DNA of 42,418 nucleotides from CAZDCD01 sp964503885 (GTDB taxonomy: Bacteria > Bacteroidota > Bacteroidia > Bacteroidales > UBA10428): NCBI GenBank assembly GCA_964503885.1, contig CAZDCD010000033.1, positions 1-42,418 of the forward strand, in the 5' to 3' direction. How positions within the stretch are numbered: position 1 is the stretch's first letter; every line of letters starts with the position of its first letter. Both the position numbers and the translations under genes were made by a program. The notes beneath the pieces are model-generated. The model saw nothing but the letters and a program-made list of their open reading frames with translations, ran no database searches and was not told where the DNA came from. This document shows positions 42,040 through 42,418 of this stretch, piece by piece.

Positions 42040-42418
42040 TGTAACTAGTTTTAATTGCCTTCAGGGCAAATGGTTATTCGTGCTAAACCGGTTGATCAGA
42101 CAAAAGGTTCATTCAGCCGGATCTACGAAATTAGTAAACCAATGGCAATTTCGGAATACCGGGATGGTTTTTTATCGCTTTTCCGATGAACGAATTCGAA
42201 ACATTTTAACAATTGACAGGAAAGAAAATTGGTAATTATGAAGGATTTACTTAGTTTAGGGCTTCAAAAAAAAACCAGTAAATATATAATCACGGGTATG
42301 AGTCCCCAAAGCAAGCTTAGGAAACTAATTCCGCAGCAGAGCCAAGGGGAACCGATCCCGCCCGGGGCGGGAGAGCTCAGCGCAGCTAATCAGACCCTCC
42401 GCCTTCGGCGGGATTATT
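42040..42418. other. Gene-free right end with strong palindromes
   Basis: No gene is recognised. From about 42300 the composition shifts to G+C-rich. TCCCGCCC-G-GGGCGGGA (42356-42372) is a perfect inverted repeat, and CCGCC-TTC-GGCGG follows at 42399-42411. The last ten bases, CGGGATTATT, repeat 31684-31693, and GCCTTCGGCG (42401-42410) is the inverted copy of 31640-31649. The window seems to end inside a dispersed intergenic element. Confidence 0.45.
42356..42418. repeat. Palindromic intergenic module, truncated by window end
   Basis: A 17-bp perfect inverted repeat plus a 13-bp hairpin and the CGGGATTATT module shared with the element near 31684. No gene or T-run follows within the window. 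Confidence 0.4.

Noticed and set aside
41190..42093. Two AACCGGTT palindromes flanking kduI as paired operators
   Set aside because: An 8-bp palindrome occurs by chance at this length scale, and one copy lies over the stop codon at the 3' end of the gene.

Overview
The window looks like chromosomal DNA from a free-living, polysaccharide-degrading member of the Bacteroidota, probably near Bacteroidales/Marinilabiliales. The evidence is a protein with a Por (type IX) secretion C-terminal sorting domain, TonB-dependent receptor genes with carboxypeptidase-regulatory-like N-domains, Bacteroidota families of unknown role (DUF4301, GIN-domain lipoprotein, secreted TonB-C protein), promoter-like TTTG/TAnnTTTG elements, and a general lack of Shine-Dalgarno sequences. 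No rRNA, tRNA, CRISPR array, transposase or phage gene was found, and no SusC/SusD pair.

Layout. 1-3035: the end of a possible PHP-type hydrolase, a hotdog thioesterase, an SDR oxidoreductase and RarA. 3111-5526: an ECF sigma factor and a soluble PAS histidine kinase with a LuxR-type response regulator. 5706-8375: a three-gene minus-strand cluster of a PepSY-like protein, a GH3-auxin-family acyl-acid amido synthetase and a LysE exporter. 8544-9137: a pyruvoyl-dependent arginine decarboxylase of the AaxB type with its own terminator. 9514-13757: a small unknown protein, an MscS channel, a lipoprotein, DUF4301 and YjbQ. 13904-19375: a regulatory-like secreted protein, a TonB-dependent receptor, and a large TPR/PD40 protein with SPOR-like repeats.

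19697-31483 is the centrepiece: a xylan/xylose utilisation locus built as two divergent operons. The minus-strand operon is a Nudix-type regulator, xylulokinase, a GH3 beta-xylosidase lipoprotein and xylose isomerase, closed by a strong intrinsic terminator. The plus-strand operon is a GPH-type sugar:cation symporter, a GH10 endoxylanase lipoprotein, a second GH3 enzyme without a signal peptide, and an ICMT-family membrane methyltransferase. The intergenic region carries a perfect TAAACGT-N7-ACGTTTA inverted repeat whose spacer overlaps a TATCTTTG promoter element of the regulator operon. This makes it a strong operator candidate. Together the genes can cut xylan outside the cytoplasm, import xylooligosaccharides or xylose, split them further, and convert xylose to xylulose-5-phosphate.

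31855-42039 is a mixed region: DUF1697, a NagZ-like GH3 lipoprotein divergent from a type IX-secreted protein of unknown function, a TonB-C protein, DUF2867, a multi-spanning GT-C-like membrane protein, a GIN lipoprotein, a putative molybdenum-carrier/SLOG-like protein, and a uronate-catabolism pair (a KduD-like SDR and KduI). Short heptamer tandem repeats and shared intergenic modules recur between genes. The window ends inside one such intergenic module.
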